Program-made: the position numbers and the translations under genes
Shown here: positions 7,667-16,401 of the stretch, piece after piece
Layout: each line of letters opens with the position of its first letter
Position numbering within the stretch: position 1 is the first letter of the stretch
Origin: Gammaproteobacteria bacterium
GTDB taxonomy: Bacteria > Pseudomonadota > Gammaproteobacteria > Burkholderiales > Rhodocyclaceae
Assembly: GCA_018828385.1 (NCBI GenBank)
Contig: JAHJVE010000008.1
Span: forward strand, 310,001 to 374,000
Direction of reading: 5' to 3'
Length of the DNA: 64,000 nt
The notes under the pieces: model-generated
The model's input: only the letters and a program-made list of their open reading frames with translations
What the model was told of the DNA's origin: nothing
Databases searched by the model: none

Positions 7667-9475
7667 ATGGCAAAGCAAACCAGAAAATCAACCCCGCGCC
7701 TCAGCTGCCCACCGCCCGGCACCATGGTTTTTGCTGAAGGAGGCAAGGTTGAAACCGCCGACGAACTGATGGCGAGAATTGCCGGCAAGTACGGTGTGAC
7801 AGGTCAGGCGCAAGCGGCACCAGTCCAGCAGCCTGTTCCCCAGCCCCAGCCCCAGCCCCAGCCCCAGCCCCAGCCCCAGCCCCAGCCCCAGCCGAAAGCA
7901 CAACCGCTACCGCAACAGAAAGTACTTGGCGGGATTATCGGCATCATCAAGAGCCGGCAACAGCAGATCGACAAGGCGGCAGAAGGCTACGCCAACGGCG
8001 GCAAGATCGCTGGTCCGGGAACGGCGAAGAGTGATTCCATCCCGGCGAAAATCCGTGAGAGCGGCGAGCCGATCAAGGTTTCGACGGGTGAGCGCATCGT
8101 CAGCGCTGAGCAGGATGCATTCCTCGAGTCAGTTGCTCAGTCTGCAGGATACGAAAGCCTTGATCAGATGCTCGAGGACGGTACGGGGAAGCCAGTTGGC
8201 CCGACGATCAAGGCCGGGAAGAGGGCGGCTGCTACCGGGATGGCGCCGGAGACGGACCCCGATACAGATGGACGCCGCCAGTACAGCGCAGGCTACGGCG
8301 ATTCGTTTGCAAATCGTGGTGCTTCCACCGGAAACCAGCGAGTCGACACGGCAATCGCCGCACCGCCAACCCTTGGAGGTGCTCCAGTGGCACGCACTGA
8401 GCCGGCCGGGACGCTGAGCAATCCGTCTGCGGCTGGCTTGACGATTGATCCATTCGGCCCCAAACCGGAAAAGCTCGGATCTGGCTTGTCTGGCATTGAC
8501 CCGTCATTTGCTCCCGGACAAGCGCAGCAACCGGTTAAGCCCGGCCGCGACTCGTCCGGGATCATCACGGCAGATTCAGCGCAGGCAGCAGCCGGCGCCG
8601 ATATGCAGCGCTCGGGCGGGATATCTGGCGGCATCGATATGGCTGGCGTGAATGGCATCCTTGCCCGGGAAAACAAGGCGCGCGGCGAAATGATCGATCT
8701 ATCGATTGCGGCCAACGGTGGGAACGGGATTGCCATCCTCGGCGACGAGAACGCGGCAGACAAAGCCAATGCCGAGAAAACGCAACGTTGGGCGCTTGAC
8801 GATCTGCGCAGTGGGATCAAGTCGGCTGGTACGCGCACCGAGCGTGCTGCGCTTGGCCAGGCGCTGAACCAGACGATTGCCGGTCATAACCAGCAGGCCA
8901 CCGAAGCTGCCCGACAGGAGGGCATCGCCCGCGGCCAAGACCTCAGTTACGGGGCGCGAATAGCACAGCAAGGCATTACAGCACGCGGTCAGGATCTCGG
9001 CTTGCAGCGGACACAGGAACGGAACGACATCCTGATTCGTGGGCAGGACATTCGATCCGAGAGCACCGACAAGCGCATTGCTTCGAACGAATCGATTGCA
9101 GCGACTCGGAGCGGTCCGACTCTCAGCCAGCAGCGCGGTAATACAGAGATCGACGCTGCACGGCAAACTATCGCAGGCCTGACCCCGGAAGACATTCGAC
9201 GCAAGACGGCAAAGACGACAAATACAGGCCGCGAAAATCCAGACTACGACCCGCAGCTCGAGCGCGCTGCGTCGTTGGCCAATCGCCGCCGTGTTGGAGA
9301 TGATCCGACCTTCGATCAGCGCCTGCAGCAGCAGCAACCGGCCGGCACCGATGGCGATGCGATGACCCGCTTCAAGGCTGACCAGGCAATGCAGGGCCAC
9401 AAGTTGGGCAAGCAGACGCCGAATGGGGTCGAGGTGCTGGATGCTTCCGGCAAGGTCATTGGGCATTATCACTGA
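7667..9475 (+). CDS. Large Gln/Pro-linker element protein, probable partner of the polyvalent protein
   Basis: 602 aa. ATG at 7667 has GGAG 6 nt upstream; an ATG at 7655 has no good RBS. After a Lys-rich start comes a (QP)n linker encoded by a CAGCCC tandem repeat, then a conserved-looking block with YANGGKIAGPGTAKSDSIPAKI and STGERIVSAEQDAFLESVA. Similar blocks (GPGTxxSDSIPAxLS.GEfV) occur in podovirus internal or tail-associated proteins. The C-terminal half is Gln/Arg-rich and helical. It ends 3 nt before the 1590-aa gene, so the two products probably act together, for instance as ejected proteins. The structural role is inferred. Confidence 0.55.
   Translation: MAKQTRKSTPRLSCPPPGTMVFAEGGKVETADELMARIAGKYGVTGQAQAAPVQQPVPQPQPQPQPQPQPQPQPQPKAQPLPQQKVLGGIIGIIKSRQQQIDKAAEGYANGGKIAGPGTAKSDSIPAKIRESGEPIKVSTGERIVSAEQDAFLESVAQSAGYESLDQMLEDGTGKPVGPTIKAGKRAAATGMAPETDPDTDGRRQYSAGYGDSFANRGASTGNQRVDTAIAAPPTLGGAPVARTEPAGTLSNPSAAGLTIDPFGPKPEKLGSGLSGIDPSFAPGQAQQPVKPGRDSSGIITADSAQAAAGADMQRSGGISGGIDMAGVNGILARENKARGEMIDLSIAANGGNGIAILGDENAADKANAEKTQRWALDDLRSGIKSAGTRTERAALGQALNQTIAGHNQQATEAARQEGIARGQDLSYGARIAQQGITARGQDLGLQRTQERNDILIRGQDIRSESTDKRIASNESIAATRSGPTLSQQRGNTEIDAARQTIAGLTPEDIRRKTAKTTNTGRENPDYDPQLERAASLANRRRVGDDPTFDQRLQQQQPAGTDGDAMTRFKADQAMQGHKLGKQTPNGVEVLDASGKVIGHYH
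7841..7894. repeat. Hexanucleotide tandem repeat (CAGCCC)8 plus one variant
   Basis: Eight exact CAGCCC units followed by CAGCCG, in frame, encoding a Gln-Pro linker. Slippage by one unit changes linker length without shifting frame. Confidence 0.85.
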
Positions 9476-9478
9476 GCC

Positions 9479-12400
9479 ATGCCCTTCGTTTCCCTCGATC
9501 AAACCGAAGAGCAGCCGCGCCGTGGCTTCGTACCCTTGGCTGATGCCGAGCCCAAGCGCGGATTCGTTCCGCTGCAGACCGAAGACAAACAGCCGTCGAT
9601 CCTGAAAACGATTGCTCTGGAAAACCCGCTGACTGCCATTGCTGAAACCGGATTGAACCTGGCATCGCAGGCGGTGGCGCTTCCGGTTGCCGGCCTTGCT
9701 GGTCTGGCGACTGAAGCCGGCAACGCTCTGGGCCTGACTGAGAAGAAGGGCGCCGATGTCGTGCACCAGGTGGGCGAGGCGCTTACCTATGCGCCACGCT
9801 CCGAAATGGGCCAGGCAGCTACCGAGATTGCCACGTACCCGTTCCAGAAACTCGCCGAGGCTGGCCAGTGGGTGGGAGACAAGACCTTGGCGGCGACCGA
9901 TAGTCCGCTGGTGGCAACTGCGGTCGACACCGCTATCAATTCCTTGCCGATGCTGATCGGTCCGGCGAAGAAGGGTGCGGTAGCGGTCAAGGATCGCATC
10001 GCCGGCAAGTCTGACGTAACGCCGGAAGCCATCGCGCCGGAGGCTGAGGCTGCCCGGCCTGTTGATAGGGCCTTGGCGCGCGACTCTGTAAATTTGACGG
10101 AAGGATTCACGAATGAGCACAACAGCCCAATTGCCGCCTCAACGAATGCAACGGCCAGCATCAGTGAGGCAACTTCACCCCGTGGAGTGCAACGCCTGGG
10201 AGCACATCAAGGCACTTTGCTCCAACCAAAAACACCGGCACTGGAATCGTTATGGCGGGGCGGGGATCAAGGTTTGCCCGGAATGGCTGAACAGCTTCGA
10301 GACGTTCCTGAAGGACGTAGGGCCGAAGCCCAGCCCGAAGCACCGGCTATCACGCAGGGAGTTGACCAAGGACTTTTGCCCGGACAACGTGGCCTGGGAG
10401 ACAGCGGATTCGTGGGGCGCCCTGAAGAGGCCGTTACCCGCAGGACGGTCGAGGGAGGACGCCCAACTGGTCTCGATGGTCGGGAAGGTTCTCGGAGTGC
10501 GGCCGTCGGCACTTCTGATCATGCTGGACAATGGACTGACCACCTGCGAGCAGCTGCGCAACCGGCTCCAATCCTCGACCCCAGCGCCGGACCGCTGAGC
10601 CGGTCGGCTGCGATCGCACGGCCGGACCTCGTGATCAGGGCCAAGGAGGCAACGCCGGCCGGTCCATTCGGCGAGCTGATACCCGATTCCGGTACCGTCA
10701 GAGAGGCGATGCTCCCGACTGAACCTAAGGCGTGGGTAGGCTTTGCCGATGACTCCGGATCGCTTGGCGTTCCACGCGCCGAGATGCCACAGATCAAAGC
10801 TGAGCACCGCGGCGCCATGACCCAGTTCATGAACGCCCGTGGGGTCAAGCACCGGGCAGAAGAGGTTCGCGCAGATTTGCTCAAGCCGACGCAGGCCGAA
10901 TTCTCGCCGGCCAAGGTCAAGAGCGCACTTGGATTCGAAGGCGGCGAGCGCTCGATTCTGGTTTCATCCGATGGCTACATCCTGGACGGACATCACCAGT
11001 GGCTGGCCAAGCGCGCACAAGGAAAAACGGTCGACGTCATTCGCTTCGATGCGCCGATTGCTGACCTGTTCAAGCTCTCCCATGATTTCCCCAGTTCGCA
11101 GAAGGCGAAGGGGGCAAGTGCCGAACCTGCCCGCGGATTCACGCCGCTTGCCGAGACCCAGCGCGCAGCCCGGCCGGGCACCGAGTATTCCTTCGCGCCT
11201 GGCAACAGCTACACCGGTTTCATCAACGATGCTACGCAGCCCGGCGCAGTCACAACCCAGCCCAGTGCCGTGGGACGTGGCCAGCCGATCCGCCGGGAAG
11301 ACATCCTGATCCCGTTTGCCAAGGAGTTGGGCGCCTCGATCTACACCGGCCGGGTGAATATGAAAAACGCTTTGGGCTACTTCCGGCGCGGCACTGAAGA
11401 GATCAGGATCAAAAAGCATGCTGACTTGGAAACAACCGCTCACGAGATGGGCCATCTTCTCGATAGCCGCGTGCCGGCCATCTCCAAGGAATGGCGGAAC
11501 AATACGGCGCTGCGCAAGGAGTTGAAATCCATCTCCTATGACCAGCAGAAGGTCAGCGAGGGTTACGCCGAGGGGATCCGTCTTTACTTGACTCAGCCTG
11601 ACGTATTGCAGGCTAAGGCGCCGATGGTGTTCGATTGGCTCGAGAACTTTGCCCAGATCGACAAGAAGTACGGACCGACCTTGCGCAAGGCTCAGGAAGG
11701 CATGACCAAGTGGTTTGCGCAGGATTCCATTGACCGGGCCCGCTCCAAGATCGGCGATCACCGGCCATTGTCCGACGCCATGAACGGCGCAATGGATCGT
11801 TTCCGTCAGTCTGTCAGCGATGACCTGCATGGGATCTATCGCATGGAGCGCGAGTTGCAGGGCGGCAAGTTGGAACCGGTGGGCGCCTATGAGTCCGCGC
11901 GTTTGTCCCGAGCCTCGGCATCCATCGCCGACGGCGCCGTGCGCTTCGGCTATCCGGTCAAGAATGCGGACGGCTCATTCACCTACCGCGGCAAGGGTTT
12001 GGAATCCATCATGAAGCCCGTCGCCGAGCGCCTGGATGATGCGCTGCTGTACTTCGTTGGGCGCAGCGCTCAGGAACTGATGCTGCAAGGCCGGGAGCAC
12101 CTTTTCACCAAGGGCGAGATCCGCGGGATGCTGCAACTGGAAACTCCGGAGGCCCGGAAAGCCTTCGCCGAATATCAGCAGTGGAACCGTGGCGTTCTGG
12201 ATTTTGCCGAGGCGCAAGGTGTCCTTAACCCGGAGACCCGCCTCAAGTGGAAGCGGGTGGAGTACCTGCCATTCAGCCGCGTTGAGCAGCCGGGCGGACT
12301 CAAGGGCAAGCCCGGGGACTGGGCCGGCATCCAGGCATTGACCGGTGGTACCGAGAATATCCGCGATGTCCTGGGCAACATGATCGGCAACGCCGCGCAG

Positions 12401-14251
12401 TTGATCGATGTCGCCGTGAAGAACGAGGCGCGAGTGAAGATCGCCGAACTGGCCAGCAAGCCGGGCGGAGGCAAGTTCATGGCCAAGATCGATACCGGCA
12501 GCCGGCCGGTCAAGATTGGCGGTAGCCAAGTATTGGACGAAATGTTCAAGCGCTACGGCATTGCGGTCGACGGCGATGCGCCGGCCTTCTTTCAGTTCAT
12601 GCTGCACAACCAGCCGCCGGCCGGGGGGAATGTCGTTGCGGTGCTTAAGGGCGGCAAGCCGACCTGGTACGAAGTGGGGGATCCCATCCTGTTCCGTTCG
12701 TTGCAGGCGATCGACCGCCCGCCGATGCAGTGGCTGACCAAATGGCTGGGTTATCCGAAGCGGATCGGGCAGATGGCCATCACCCTGACCCCTGACTTTA
12801 TGCTGGCGAATATTGCGCGCGACACCATCATGGGTTCGGTTATGTCGCGATCAGGATTTCGGCCTGTGATCGATTCGCTGCAGGGCATGCGCCTGCGCAT
12901 GACCGAGGATCCGCTGTACAAGGATTACATCGCCAACGGAGGAGGGCTTTCCAGCCTGTACCTGGAAGAAAAGGCGGTGCGCGCCAAGCTTGAGCATTTT
13001 TACGATCGGCAGGGGATCGATTATCGGACGGTGCTGGATACACCAAAGAAACTGATGAATGCGGTGGAGACCATCGCTGACGCGTTCGAGATGTCGACGC
13101 GCCTAGGCGAGTACAAGCGGGCCATCGATGCCGGCGAGCATCCGCGCCATGCGGCCTATCAGGGCCGGGAAGTGTCGACCGATTTCGCGATGCGCGGTGA
13201 TTCCAAGGCGCTGGGCTTCATGTACGACACGGTGATGTTCCTGCGCCCTGCAGTTGAATCCATGGACCGCCTGTACCGAGGCGTTGCCCACGATCCGAAC
13301 AAGGCAGCCATCGGCGCCAAGACGGCCATGCTGGCACTGGCATCGGTCGGCCTCTACCTGCTGAATCGGGACGATCCGCGCTATCAGGACTTGAACGATT
13401 GGGACCGGGACGCGAACTGGCATTTCTTCGTTGGTGATCAGCATTTCCGGTATCCGAAGATCTGGGAAATTGGGGCCGTGGCCAGTACCGCAGAGCGCAC
13501 TGCCGAGAAGCTGATGCAGTCCGACCCGGCAGGGCTGGGCAAAGACTTCGCCCGCATCGTCGGCAACACCTTCAGCCTGAATTACATGCCGCAGATCGTG
13601 GCGCCGCTGGTCGAGCAGGCAACCAACCGAAATAGTTTCACCAAGGCACCCCTGGAAACGCCGGGCATGGAGAACGTGCAGCCGTTCCTGCGGGCCAAGC
13701 CGAACACCTCCGAGACCATGCGGGCGATCGGCATGGCAACCCGCGATCTGCCGGAATCACTGCAGGTAAATCCAGTGCGGGCTGAGGCGCTGCTGCGTGG
13801 CTACCTGAACACTTGGGGCATGTATGGCTTGATGCTGTCTGACAAGGCTTTCTTTGGCGACAAGCAGCCCGAGATGCGCACTGACCAGATGCCCGTGGTT
13901 CGCCGTTTCTACAGTCAGGAACCGCCCCAGCACACCAAGTTCGAGACGCAGTTCTACGACATGCTGGGTGAGGCCAAGCGATTGCAAGGCACGCTCCGCG
14001 AACTGGATCGCCAGGGCCGCCCCGATATCGCCGATCAGAAGGAACTGAGTCCTCTTGCCGGTGAAGCCAAGCCGCTCGAGCGAGCCGCCAAGAACCTGCA
14101 GGGCATCAATTCGGAAATGCGCGACGTTCGCCGGGCGGCTGATCTGTCGCCGGTAGAGAAGCGGCAGCGCCTGGATGGCCTGACGGTCGAGCGGAATCAA
14201 CTATTGAAGGATGCTGTGTTGGCCGCCAAGGCTGCGCAGGCCAACCGATAA
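9479..14251 (+). CDS. 1590-aa polyvalent protein (ParB-like, HExxH metallopeptidase-like, LPD38)
   Basis: Multidomain protein of the kind named polyvalent proteins: large phage or conjugative-element proteins thought to enter the recipient cell with the DNA. Visible parts: residues 1-200 with two RGFVPL repeats and long hydrophobic/helical stretches; about 212-373 low-complexity sequence overlapping a second gene; about 470-520 a ParB-like fold with ILVSSDGYILDGHHQW (503-508 DGHHQW); HEMGH at 655-659 in an MPTase-like metallopeptidase segment; about 760-1480 a large domain ending in NDWDRDANWHFFVGDQHFRYPK near 1307-1327, characteristic of LPD38; a coiled C-terminus. It probably counters host defences or prepares the cell after entry. 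Start is coupled to the previous stop. Confidence 0.75.
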   Translation: MPFVSLDQTEEQPRRGFVPLADAEPKRGFVPLQTEDKQPSILKTIALENPLTAIAETGLNLASQAVALPVAGLAGLATEAGNALGLTEKKGADVVHQVGEALTYAPRSEMGQAATEIATYPFQKLAEAGQWVGDKTLAATDSPLVATAVDTAINSLPMLIGPAKKGAVAVKDRIAGKSDVTPEAIAPEAEAARPVDRALARDSVNLTEGFTNEHNSPIAASTNATASISEATSPRGVQRLGAHQGTLLQPKTPALESLWRGGDQGLPGMAEQLRDVPEGRRAEAQPEAPAITQGVDQGLLPGQRGLGDSGFVGRPEEAVTRRTVEGGRPTGLDGREGSRSAAVGTSDHAGQWTDHLRAAAQPAPILDPSAGPLSRSAAIARPDLVIRAKEATPAGPFGELIPDSGTVREAMLPTEPKAWVGFADDSGSLGVPRAEMPQIKAEHRGAMTQFMNARGVKHRAEEVRADLLKPTQAEFSPAKVKSALGFEGGERSILVSSDGYILDGHHQWLAKRAQGKTVDVIRFDAPIADLFKLSHDFPSSQKAKGASAEPARGFTPLAETQRAARPGTEYSFAPGNSYTGFINDATQPGAVTTQPSAVGRGQPIRREDILIPFAKELGASIYTGRVNMKNALGYFRRGTEEIRIKKHADLETTAHEMGHLLDSRVPAISKEWRNNTALRKELKSISYDQQKVSEGYAEGIRLYLTQPDVLQAKAPMVFDWLENFAQIDKKYGPTLRKAQEGMTKWFAQDSIDRARSKIGDHRPLSDAMNGAMDRFRQSVSDDLHGIYRMERELQGGKLEPVGAYESARLSRASASIADGAVRFGYPVKNADGSFTYRGKGLESIMKPVAERLDDALLYFVGRSAQELMLQGREHLFTKGEIRGMLQLETPEARKAFAEYQQWNRGVLDFAEAQGVLNPETRLKWKRVEYLPFSRVEQPGGLKGKPGDWAGIQALTGGTENIRDVLGNMIGNAAQLIDVAVKNEARVKIAELASKPGGGKFMAKIDTGSRPVKIGGSQVLDEMFKRYGIAVDGDAPAFFQFMLHNQPPAGGNVVAVLKGGKPTWYEVGDPILFRSLQAIDRPPMQWLTKWLGYPKRIGQMAITLTPDFMLANIARDTIMGSVMSRSGFRPVIDSLQGMRLRMTEDPLYKDYIANGGGLSSLYLEEKAVRAKLEHFYDRQGIDYRTVLDTPKKLMNAVETIADAFEMSTRLGEYKRAIDAGEHPRHAAYQGREVSTDFAMRGDSKALGFMYDTVMFLRPAVESMDRLYRGVAHDPNKAAIGAKTAMLALASVGLYLLNRDDPRYQDLNDWDRDANWHFFVGDQHFRYPKIWEIGAVASTAERTAEKLMQSDPAGLGKDFARIVGNTFSLNYMPQIVAPLVEQATNRNSFTKAPLETPGMENVQPFLRAKPNTSETMRAIGMATRDLPESLQVNPVRAEALLRGYLNTWGMYGLMLSDKAFFGDKQPEMRTDQMPVVRRFYSQEPPQHTKFETQFYDMLGEAKRLQGTLRELDRQGRPDIADQKELSPLAGEAKPLERAAKNLQGINSEMRDVRRAADLSPVEKRQRLDGLTVERNQLLKDAVLAAKAAQANR
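10113..10598 (+). CDS. Overprinted HNH-like/YGG-motif protein inside the polyvalent gene
   Basis: 161 aa in the +1 frame relative to the surrounding gene. ATG at 10113 has a strong Shine-Dalgarno, GGAAGGA, 7 nt upstream. Residues about 28-100 read WEHIKALCSNQKHRHW, NRYGGAGIKVCPEWLNSFETF and GPKPSPKHRLSR followed by DFCPDNVAWE. This order (Cys-Asn/Lys, YGGRGI-like, ERWLNSFxxFLxDMG, PSPxHxLDR, NGxYxPxNxRWA) is that of small phage HNH/AP2-like endonuclease proteins. A helical C-terminus follows. The host frame stays open across the same DNA but there looks like low-complexity sequence. It may be an inserted mobile nuclease cassette. The Asp/Asn positions of classical members are partly altered (LSR for LDR), so activity is uncertain. 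Confidence 0.65.
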   Translation: MSTTAQLPPQRMQRPASVRQLHPVECNAWEHIKALCSNQKHRHWNRYGGAGIKVCPEWLNSFETFLKDVGPKPSPKHRLSRRELTKDFCPDNVAWETADSWGALKRPLPAGRSREDAQLVSMVGKVLGVRPSALLIMLDNGLTTCEQLRNRLQSSTPAPDR

Positions 14252-14274
14252 CCAAACCCATCGAGGAGAACACC

Positions 14275-14769
14275 ATGAGCACAGGAAACAGCATCAGCCT
14301 TTCACGAGAAAGTGACGAAGTTCGCGCCAAGAAGTATCTGCCCGCCGATTTCGGAGAAGATGAACCCGAGGTCGTCCAGTTGCGAGAGAAGCAGGCCATA
14401 GCCAAGGCACAACGGGCCAAGGCTGATAATGACTTGGCAGCCTTCGGCAACACGCAGGGCGCCCGGAATCAATCGGTATGGAGTGCCGAAGCCGAGATAG
14501 ATCGTATCGACAGCGGCCGGCCCAAGCTGCTGGCGCGCCTGATCCTGGAAGGTGGCGACTTCACCCAAGACGCGAATCTGCAACGACGCCGCCGCGAACT
14601 GGCGCTGCTGGTAGAACGCTACCGTCTTGCTAGTCCGGTCATCGGTCAGATGCGCAAGGAACTGGAGCAGGAATCGCAGGAGGCTGGCCAGCGTCATCAG
14701 GCCATCTCGAATCAGATTCGCGATGTGTTGGATCGTCTGCGTCTAGAACGGGTGGCTGCACAGCGCTGA
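14275..14769 (+). CDS. Hypothetical coiled-coil protein
   Basis: 164 aa with AGGAGAACACC before the ATG. Heptad-like stretches rich in Arg, Glu, Gln and Leu cover about residues 30-60 and 100-164 (QRRRRELALLVERY, QISNQIRDVLDRLRLERV). No signal peptide or membrane segment. It lies 23 nt behind the polyvalent gene in the same direction. A scaffolding or virion-associated role is possible but there is no specific signature. Confidence 0.55.
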   Translation: MSTGNSISLSRESDEVRAKKYLPADFGEDEPEVVQLREKQAIAKAQRAKADNDLAAFGNTQGARNQSVWSAEAEIDRIDSGRPKLLARLILEGGDFTQDANLQRRRRELALLVERYRLASPVIGQMRKELEQESQEAGQRHQAISNQIRDVLDRLRLERVAAQR

Positions 14770-14784
14770 CGGTAGCCGGACGCC

Positions 14785-15519
14785 ATGAGCACCAAGGAGT
14801 TGCGGGAGCGCTGGAAGGCCTACTGGCAGGAGCAGGAGGCCAACGGCTACCAATATACCGGCGATCCATTGCCTCCGGAATTGGTCGGGATGACCTGTGG
14901 CGGCACGACGAGGGCAGGAACGCCTTGCAAGCAGAGGTCTATCTACAGAAATGGTCGGTGCAAGTTCCATGGTGGCATGGCAACCGGCCCGACCACGGAG
15001 GCCGGCAAAGAGCAGGCGAGGATCAACGGAAGAAAGGGTGGGAGGCCGAGAAAGGCTTCTTGCGTAGATGCTGAAGCATTGACCCAGCAAGGTGCGAGAC
15101 TGTTGAAAGATGTCCGAGTTTCGGAAGCTGCAATAGAAACCGAAATCATAGAGCCTTGGAAAAGTATAGTTTCCAAGCAAATCCCCGGGGAAGAATTGGG
15201 GAGTGTTCCAGGGCACGAAATGTCCACAGATGTCCATGTTTCGGCAGTGCATGAACAGCGGGAAATCATTCCCGATAAACCGAAGTCCATGAACTGTTTA
15301 AAGATGTCAGGTATTGGCGAACCGGAGCCAATAGCTGAAATGTCCAAAGATGCCCATGCTTTGTCCGGTACTTTGCATCGCTGCTCAGACTGCCGAAACC
15401 TGTCGGCCAACTGGATCTGCCAGGCCGCAGCGCGTGGCGAGATCGAGGGCGGTGGCGAATTCCGTCCTGTCCTCTCTGAGCCCCGAAATTGCCAGGCTTT
15501 CAAGCACTGGAAAACCTAA
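14785..15519 (+). CDS. HGG-motif zinc-binding phage protein with internal repeats
   Basis: 244 aa. Residues 38-75 hold C38, C48, C59 and H62 in the order TxCGGTTRAGTPCK-(x)-GRCKFHGG, followed by ATGPTTEAGK. This short Cys3His motif with a HGGxxTGPxTxEGK tail is common in phage and mobile-element genes, often near terminases, and probably binds zinc and DNA. The middle has three related segments (LKDVRVSEAA, STDVHVSAVHE, SKDAHALSGT). The C-terminus has a CSDC pair plus two more Cys, a possible second zinc site, ending CQAFKHWKT. Function unknown. Confidence 0.6.
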   Translation: MSTKELRERWKAYWQEQEANGYQYTGDPLPPELVGMTCGGTTRAGTPCKQRSIYRNGRCKFHGGMATGPTTEAGKEQARINGRKGGRPRKASCVDAEALTQQGARLLKDVRVSEAAIETEIIEPWKSIVSKQIPGEELGSVPGHEMSTDVHVSAVHEQREIIPDKPKSMNCLKMSGIGEPEPIAEMSKDAHALSGTLHRCSDCRNLSANWICQAAARGEIEGGGEFRPVLSEPRNCQAFKHWKT

Positions 15520-15711
15520 GTCATGGAGCGGTAAGGTTTCGGCTAGGGTTTCGGAATTTCTGAGCCCCACCACGCGGGGGAATTTCTTCAGTCCATCACG
15601 CTCGCTCGAGACGTGCAGAATTTTCCGTGTCCATCACACGCGGGAAGCCTGGCGAACTGGATGATGGCTGGTCTCGGAAAATGATGACTGTCCAGACTGC
15701 CAAGCGCCCCG

Positions 15712-16020
15712 ATGACCACTATTCGAGTAACCACCGATACCGCATTGCAGGCCATCAAGAAGCACGTCGACAGCGCCGGAAAAGAGCATTTCACCACGGT
15801 TGAGATCGCTCGAGTCATGGGCGCCGACGAATACCATGTCCGCATTGCGTTCAGTTGGCTGACTAGGTTCAAAGCGATCGAGCGTGTTCCCGGCGTCCGC
15901 AGCGTGCGCTACACCGAGACGCAGGGCGAGAAGTATTCGGCCAGCGTCTACAGGATCCGCGAAGAGGCGGCGCCGGTTGATTTTGCCGCGCTGAATCGGC
16001 TGTTTGGGTATGGGTGCTGA
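15712..16020 (+). CDS. Putative winged-helix DNA-binding protein
   Basis: 102 aa, last gene of the rightward module. TTVEIARVMGADEYHVRIAFSWLTRFKAIERVPG (about 28-62) reads as a winged helix: an HTH with a recognition helix and a following hairpin. The C-terminus ends VDFAALNRLFGYGC. There is no good RBS before the ATG. It probably binds element DNA. The preceding 192 bp (15520-15711) hold no gene I can support. Confidence 0.5.
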   Translation: MTTIRVTTDTALQAIKKHVDSAGKEHFTTVEIARVMGADEYHVRIAFSWLTRFKAIERVPGVRSVRYTETQGEKYSASVYRIREEAAPVDFAALNRLFGYGC

Positions 16021-16021
16021 C

Positions 16022-16101
16022 GGTTACATCAGCCAGGTTACATGGCCAGTTACACCCAAAACGTTGGTTCGCAGAGAAGAGGTTCGCAGCGAGGTTCGCA
16101 G
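16022..16101. repeat. Iteron-like cluster of short direct repeats
   Basis: GGTTACA at 16022-16028 and 16036-16042 with AGTTACA at 16048-16054, spaced 14 and 12 bp, followed by GGTTCGCAG at 16066-16074, 16081-16089 and 16093-16101, spaced 15 and 12 bp. They lie between the last rightward gene and the end of a leftward gene. The arrangement would suit an origin of replication or a regulator-binding cluster. Confidence 0.45.
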
Positions 16102-16158
16102 CAAAGAGTGGGTTGGTCCAAAACTTGACCGACCCCCGACTTGCACCAAATCGCAAAC

Positions 16159-16401
16159 TCAAGCCGTGGCTCGACCGTTCACAAATTTGTGAACCGTGAA
16201 ATCCTGGTCTTCGATAAAGCTGTACTGCTCGATGCGTGCTACAGTCACTGCGCTGCTTTGGCCGCGAACCATGGAAGGCGCCCCATCGGCCTTGGAGGGC
16301 GCACTTGCAAAGTCGGACTGTCCGCCGAGGGCAGAGGCGGGAACGGGTTCCCCGCTCTGAGGCAGTTTCTTCGCCGCACTTATTGATAAACCATTGATCA
16401 A
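16159..16401 (-). CDS. Hypothetical 80-aa protein from a TTG start, coupled to a tiny upstream peptide
   Basis: The TTG directly follows the TGA stop of the 30-aa gene (TGATTG). The C-terminal half, AVTVARIEQYSFIEDQDF, looks protein-like; the N-terminal half is Ala/Ser/Pro-rich. The last codons run through the palindrome at 16177-16194. No recognised family. A forward frame overlaps the same DNA, so the call is tentative. Confidence 0.4.
   Translation of the reverse strand: MINGLSISAAKKLPQSGEPVPASALGGQSDFASAPSKADGAPSMVRGQSSAVTVARIEQYSFIEDQDFTVHKFVNGRATA
16177..16194. promoter_or_regulatory. Perfect 18-bp palindrome
   Basis: GTTCACAAATTTGTGAAC is its own reverse complement. It stands 76 bp from the last GGTTCGCAG repeat, whose GTTCGCA resembles the palindrome's half-site. 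A dimeric regulator or initiator site is likely. Confidence 0.5.

Noticed and set aside
7841-7894. CRISPR-like regular repeat
   Set aside because: A pure tandem hexanucleotide without spacers, in frame with a coding gene.
8699-10120. A 473-codon reverse frame across the 602-aa and polyvalent genes
   Set aside because: Arg/Leu-rich shadow without motif; the forward genes have matching operon structure and conserved patterns.
14785-15519. Small terminase subunit
   Set aside because: The HGG motif is often near terminases but there is no HTH plus oligomerisation layout and no large terminase gene beside it.
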